From positions 1-8,077 of the forward strand of contig JALRJA010000077.1 in the NCBI GenBank assembly GCA_023255235.1: DNA of 8,077 bases, given 5' to 3'. Source of the stretch: Flaviramulus sp. Its GTDB lineage: Bacteria; Bacteroidota; Bacteroidia; Flavobacteriales; Flavobacteriaceae. Each line of letters opens with the position of its first letter. Positions within the stretch are counted from its first letter, which is position 1. Of the stretch, positions 6,255 to 8,077 are shown piece after piece. A program made the translations under genes and the position numbers. The notes under the pieces were generated by a model. That model ran no database searches. It was not told the DNA's origin and saw only the letters and a program-made list of their open reading frames with translations.

Positions 6255-7262
6255 TTATCTTAAAGTAGATTTACTTTTCACTAAACTTGTTTTAACTATT
6301 TTGGTTTTAACATCTTCTTCTTTGTTTGCTTGCTGCATTCTGTGTATTAGCATTTGTGCTGCATTAGCACCAATTAGCTTGGCATGTTGTCTTATGGTTG
6401 TGAGTTTTGGGAGTGTGTGATTTGAGTCTGACTTACTTGCAAAAGCAATAACAGATATATCTTTAGGAACTTTTAAACCAAAATTTATGGCTGTGTTTAA
6501 AGCAATAATTCCAGATGAACTATCGGCAGCTACAATACCATCTATTGATGGGTTCTTTTTAAAAAAGGCTTTTATTTTTTTTTGATGATCTTCTTTCTTT
6601 TTAATTTTTAAAACTAGGGGTTTTAAATTTCCGCTTTCTAAAATGGCTTTATTATAGCCGCGTTCTCTTAATTTCCCAACACTTAAGGTGTTTATATTGC
6701 TTATAAAAACAATTTGTTTACGCTTTTCAAGAATTAAATTTTTGGTGGCATTGTATGTTGCATCAAAATCATCTACTATAACTTTATCACACATGACATC
6801 ATGGGCAACTCTATCAAACATAACAATAGGTAAACCATTGTTGATTGTTTTTTTAAAATGTGATACATCATTATTAATTTGAGTTTCTTCAGACACCGAT
6901 AAAATAAAGCCGTCAACACTACCATTTGCCAATAATTGCAGGCTTTCTTTTTCTTTTTCTAACGATTCGTTAGATATACAGGTTATAATATTGTAACCGT
7001 GTTTTGTTGCTTCTCTTTCAATTCCAAAAAGCACTTTTGCCAAAAATCTACTAAGTATATTAGGAATAATAACCCCTATGGTTTTAGTTTTGTTGTTTTT
7101 TAAACTTAAAGCTACTTTATTAGGTTTATAGTTGTACAACTCAGCCAATTCTTTAACCCGCTTTATGGTTTCTTCACCAATCTCCTCGCTATTATTTAAA
7201 GCTTTAGATACTGTTGATATTGAAACATTTAGCTCTTTTGAAAGTTGTTTTAAAGTAACCAT
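6255..7262 (-). CDS. LacI-family transcriptional regulator
   Basis: Regulator of 335 residues, normal for the LacI/PurR family. Residues 1-55 form the DNA-binding head: TLKQLSKELNVS, then the recognition helix SISTVSKALNN (14-24), EEIGEETIKRVKELAELYNYKPN (read as EEIGEETIKRV and KELAELYNYKPN) and the hinge helix NKVALSLKN with Leu54 as the expected minor-groove lever. From about residue 60 (KTIGVIIPN) a periplasmic-binding-protein-like sensor domain follows, with the family pattern DGIVAADSSSGIIALN, FGLKVPKDISVIAF, PKLTTIRQ and GANAAQML. The usual 'GFDD' Asp is absent (AFAS), which I recall as frequent in flavobacterial members. The effector is probably a sugar or phosphosugar but cannot be named. 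It follows glmS by 152 nt and has a good promoter of its own, so hexosamine-related control is possible; no sugar-uptake genes are seen beside it. Confidence 0.92.
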   Translation of the reverse strand: MVTLKQLSKELNVSISTVSKALNNSEEIGEETIKRVKELAELYNYKPNKVALSLKNNKTKTIGVIIPNILSRFLAKVLFGIEREATKHGYNIITCISNESLEKEKESLQLLANGSVDGFILSVSEETQINNDVSHFKKTINNGLPIVMFDRVAHDVMCDKVIVDDFDATYNATKNLILEKRKQIVFISNINTLSVGKLRERGYNKAILESGNLKPLVLKIKKKEDHQKKIKAFFKKNPSIDGIVAADSSSGIIALNTAINFGLKVPKDISVIAFASKSDSNHTLPKLTTIRQHAKLIGANAAQMLIHRMQQANKEEDVKTKIVKTSLVKSKSTLR

Positions 7263-7295
7263 ATTATAAATTGCTTTTTAGCTTTGTGCAATTTA

Positions 7296-7330
7296 CAAAA
7301 TTAGTAATAGCATAGAAACAGTTTATCAAA
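7296..7330 (-). promoter_or_regulatory. Promoter of the LacI-type regulator
   Basis: On the minus strand, TTTG (7327-7330) is followed after 23 nt by TAATTTTG (7296-7303), a full match to the Bacteroidota TAnnTTTG -7 element with -33 spacing at the upper limit of the known range. Transcription would begin about 27 nt before the ATG at 7262. This is the best promoter candidate in the window. Confidence 0.45.
7316..7324. promoter_or_regulatory. Possible operator inside the lacI-type promoter
   Basis: AAACAGTTT is a 9-bp palindrome with an odd centre lying exactly between the -33 and -7 elements. On the minus strand the flanks extend it imperfectly (GATAAAC-TG-TTTCTAT). LacI-family proteins bind symmetrical sites and often repress their own gene, so this is a reasonable place for an autoregulatory site. 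Known LacI operators usually have an even CG centre, which this lacks. Confidence 0.22.
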
Positions 7331-7342
7331 ATTGTTTATTAG

Positions 7343-7370
7343 TTACCACTTTCTAAAGGCTCAGTGATAA
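7343..7370 (-). other. Stem-loop in the glmS 3' region
   Basis: On the minus strand, TTATCACT pairs with AGTGGTAA over 8 bp with one G-T wobble and a 12-nt loop. It begins 44 nt after the glmS stop codon. It may stop or stabilise the glmS transcript, but no T-run follows, so a classic intrinsic terminator is not supported. A longer-range 8-bp repeat (AGTTTATC at 7320-7327 with GATAAACT at 7366-7373) gives an alternative pairing over the same region. Confidence 0.3.
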
Positions 7371-7414
7371 ACTTACTTCTTTATAGCTATTGATTAAATA
7401 CTGTTTGAAAAAAT

Positions 7415-8077
7415 CTATTCCACCGTAACAGATTTTGCTAAATTTCTGGGTTGATCAACATTTTTACCTAGCATAACTGCAATATGGTAAGACAGTAACT
7501 GCAATGGTATGGTTGTTAATAAAGGCGATAAAGACTCAAGTGTTTCTGGAACTTCAATAATATGGTCTGCTAGCTCTTTTACTTGGGTATCGCCCTCTGT
7601 AACAATTCCAATTATTTTCCCTTTTCTCGATTTTATTTCTTGTATGTTACTTACAACTTTTTCGTAATGCCCTTTTTTTGTTGCAATAACAACAATTGGC
7701 ATATTTTCATCAATGAGAGCAATTGGTCCGTGTTTCATTTCTGCGGCAGGATAGCCTTCGGCATGGATATACGATATTTCTTTTAATTTTAAGGCACCTT
7801 CTAGAGCAACAGGAAAATTATACCCTCTCCCTAAATACAAACAGTTGCGAGACTCTTTATAAATATCTGCAATCATTTTAATATGGTTTTCAGATTTTAA
7901 GGTTTTTTTTACTTTATCGGGAATTAATTCTAACTCGAGTAAATGCTGGCGAAAATCGGAACTGCTTATTGTGCCTTTTGCTCTTGCTAATCGTAATGCC
8001 ATTAGGGTTAAAACGGTAATTTGAGTGGTAAATGCTTTTGTTGAAGCTACACCAATTTCTGGACCAGCATGTGTATA
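7415..8077 (-). CDS. glmS: Glucosamine-6-phosphate synthase GlmS, C-terminal part
   Basis: Partial gene: the reading frame stays open to the window edge, so only the last 220 residues of an enzyme normally about 610 long are seen. GlmS makes glucosamine-6-phosphate from fructose-6-phosphate and glutamine, the first step of UDP-GlcNAc, peptidoglycan and LPS synthesis. The N-terminal glutaminase domain lies outside. Visible here is the end of the first sugar-isomerase (SIS) domain, with AGPEIGVASTKAFTTQ at fragment residues 4-19, and the whole second SIS domain, with GRGYNFPVALEGALKLKE, SYIHAEGYPAAEMKHGP and the family-invariant end QPRNLAKSVTVE. Counterparts of E. coli E488 (KLKE), H504 (KHGP) and K603 (LAKS) are present, 16 residues apart for the first two as in E. 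coli, so the isomerase site looks intact. The internal Met at 8002 is not the start. Stop is TAG at 7415-7417. Confidence 0.97.
   Translation of the reverse strand, partial: YTHAGPEIGVASTKAFTTQITVLTLMALRLARAKGTISSSDFRQHLLELELIPDKVKKTLKSENHIKMIADIYKESRNCLYLGRGYNFPVALEGALKLKEISYIHAEGYPAAEMKHGPIALIDENMPIVVIATKKGHYEKVVSNIQEIKSRKGKIIGIVTEGDTQVKELADHIIEVPETLESLSPLLTTIPLQLLSYHIAVMLGKNVDQPRNLAKSVTVE

Noticed and set aside
6202..6882. Plus-strand open frames opposite the regulator gene (6202-6420 and 6688-6882)
   Set aside because: Antisense shadows of a clear LacI-family gene; their hydrophobic, Cys- and Ser-rich translations come from reading the opposite strand.
7583..7786. Plus-strand open frame opposite glmS
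   Set aside because: Antisense to the conserved second isomerase domain; Phe/Cys/Asn-rich with no family resemblance.
7415..8002. A complete short isomerase gene starting at the Met of 8002
   Set aside because: The frame continues upstream to the window edge with strongly conserved GlmS sequence (GPEIGVASTKAFTTQ), so the Met is internal.
1..8077. CRISPR array, insertion sequence, tRNA/rRNA, prophage or defence island
   Set aside because: No spaced direct repeats, transposase or integrase genes, or RNA gene patterns were seen on either strand; the genes are mostly ordinary chromosomal ones.

Overview
The window is AT-rich chromosomal DNA that reads as a member of the Bacteroidota, most likely Flavobacteriaceae. 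The grounds are strong A/T bias at wobble positions, no clear purine-rich Shine-Dalgarno sequences, several upstream sequences fitting the Bacteroidota promoter consensus (TTG / TAnnTTTG), and a ruvC - hemW - cyclase-family order that I recall from flavobacterial genomes (memory, not a search). I cannot name a genus.

Left part (1-2608, all + strand): a drug/metabolite-type permease of the EamA family begins almost at the window edge. It is followed by a DUF4407 membrane protein with a long coiled coil of unknown function, then a small exported NTF2/SnoaL-like protein. The 84-nt and 124-nt gaps suggest separate transcripts rather than a tight operon.

Right part (2618-8077, all - strand): read in the direction of transcription, the order is glmS (5' part lies outside the window), a LacI-family regulator, ruvC, hemW, a cyclase-family metal-dependent hydrolase, an MmcQ/YjbR-family protein and a PhnA/YjdM-family zinc-ribbon protein. 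hemW and the cyclase gene overlap by 7 nt, and the cyclase and mmcQ-like genes are 1 nt apart, so these three look translationally coupled. The two blocks converge at 2608/2618 with only 9 nt between stop codons.

Functionally this is mostly housekeeping: hexosamine synthesis (GlmS), Holliday-junction resolution (RuvC) and haem trafficking (HemW), plus poorly characterised accessory proteins. I found no CRISPR array, transposon, prophage, tRNA or rRNA, and no convincing new defence or biosynthetic system. The less ordinary points are the DUF4407 protein, the altered metal motif in the cyclase-family protein, and the LacI regulator directly behind glmS with a good promoter and a candidate self-operator. 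The largest non-coding stretch is 152 nt (7263-7414), so no gap exceeds 300 bases.
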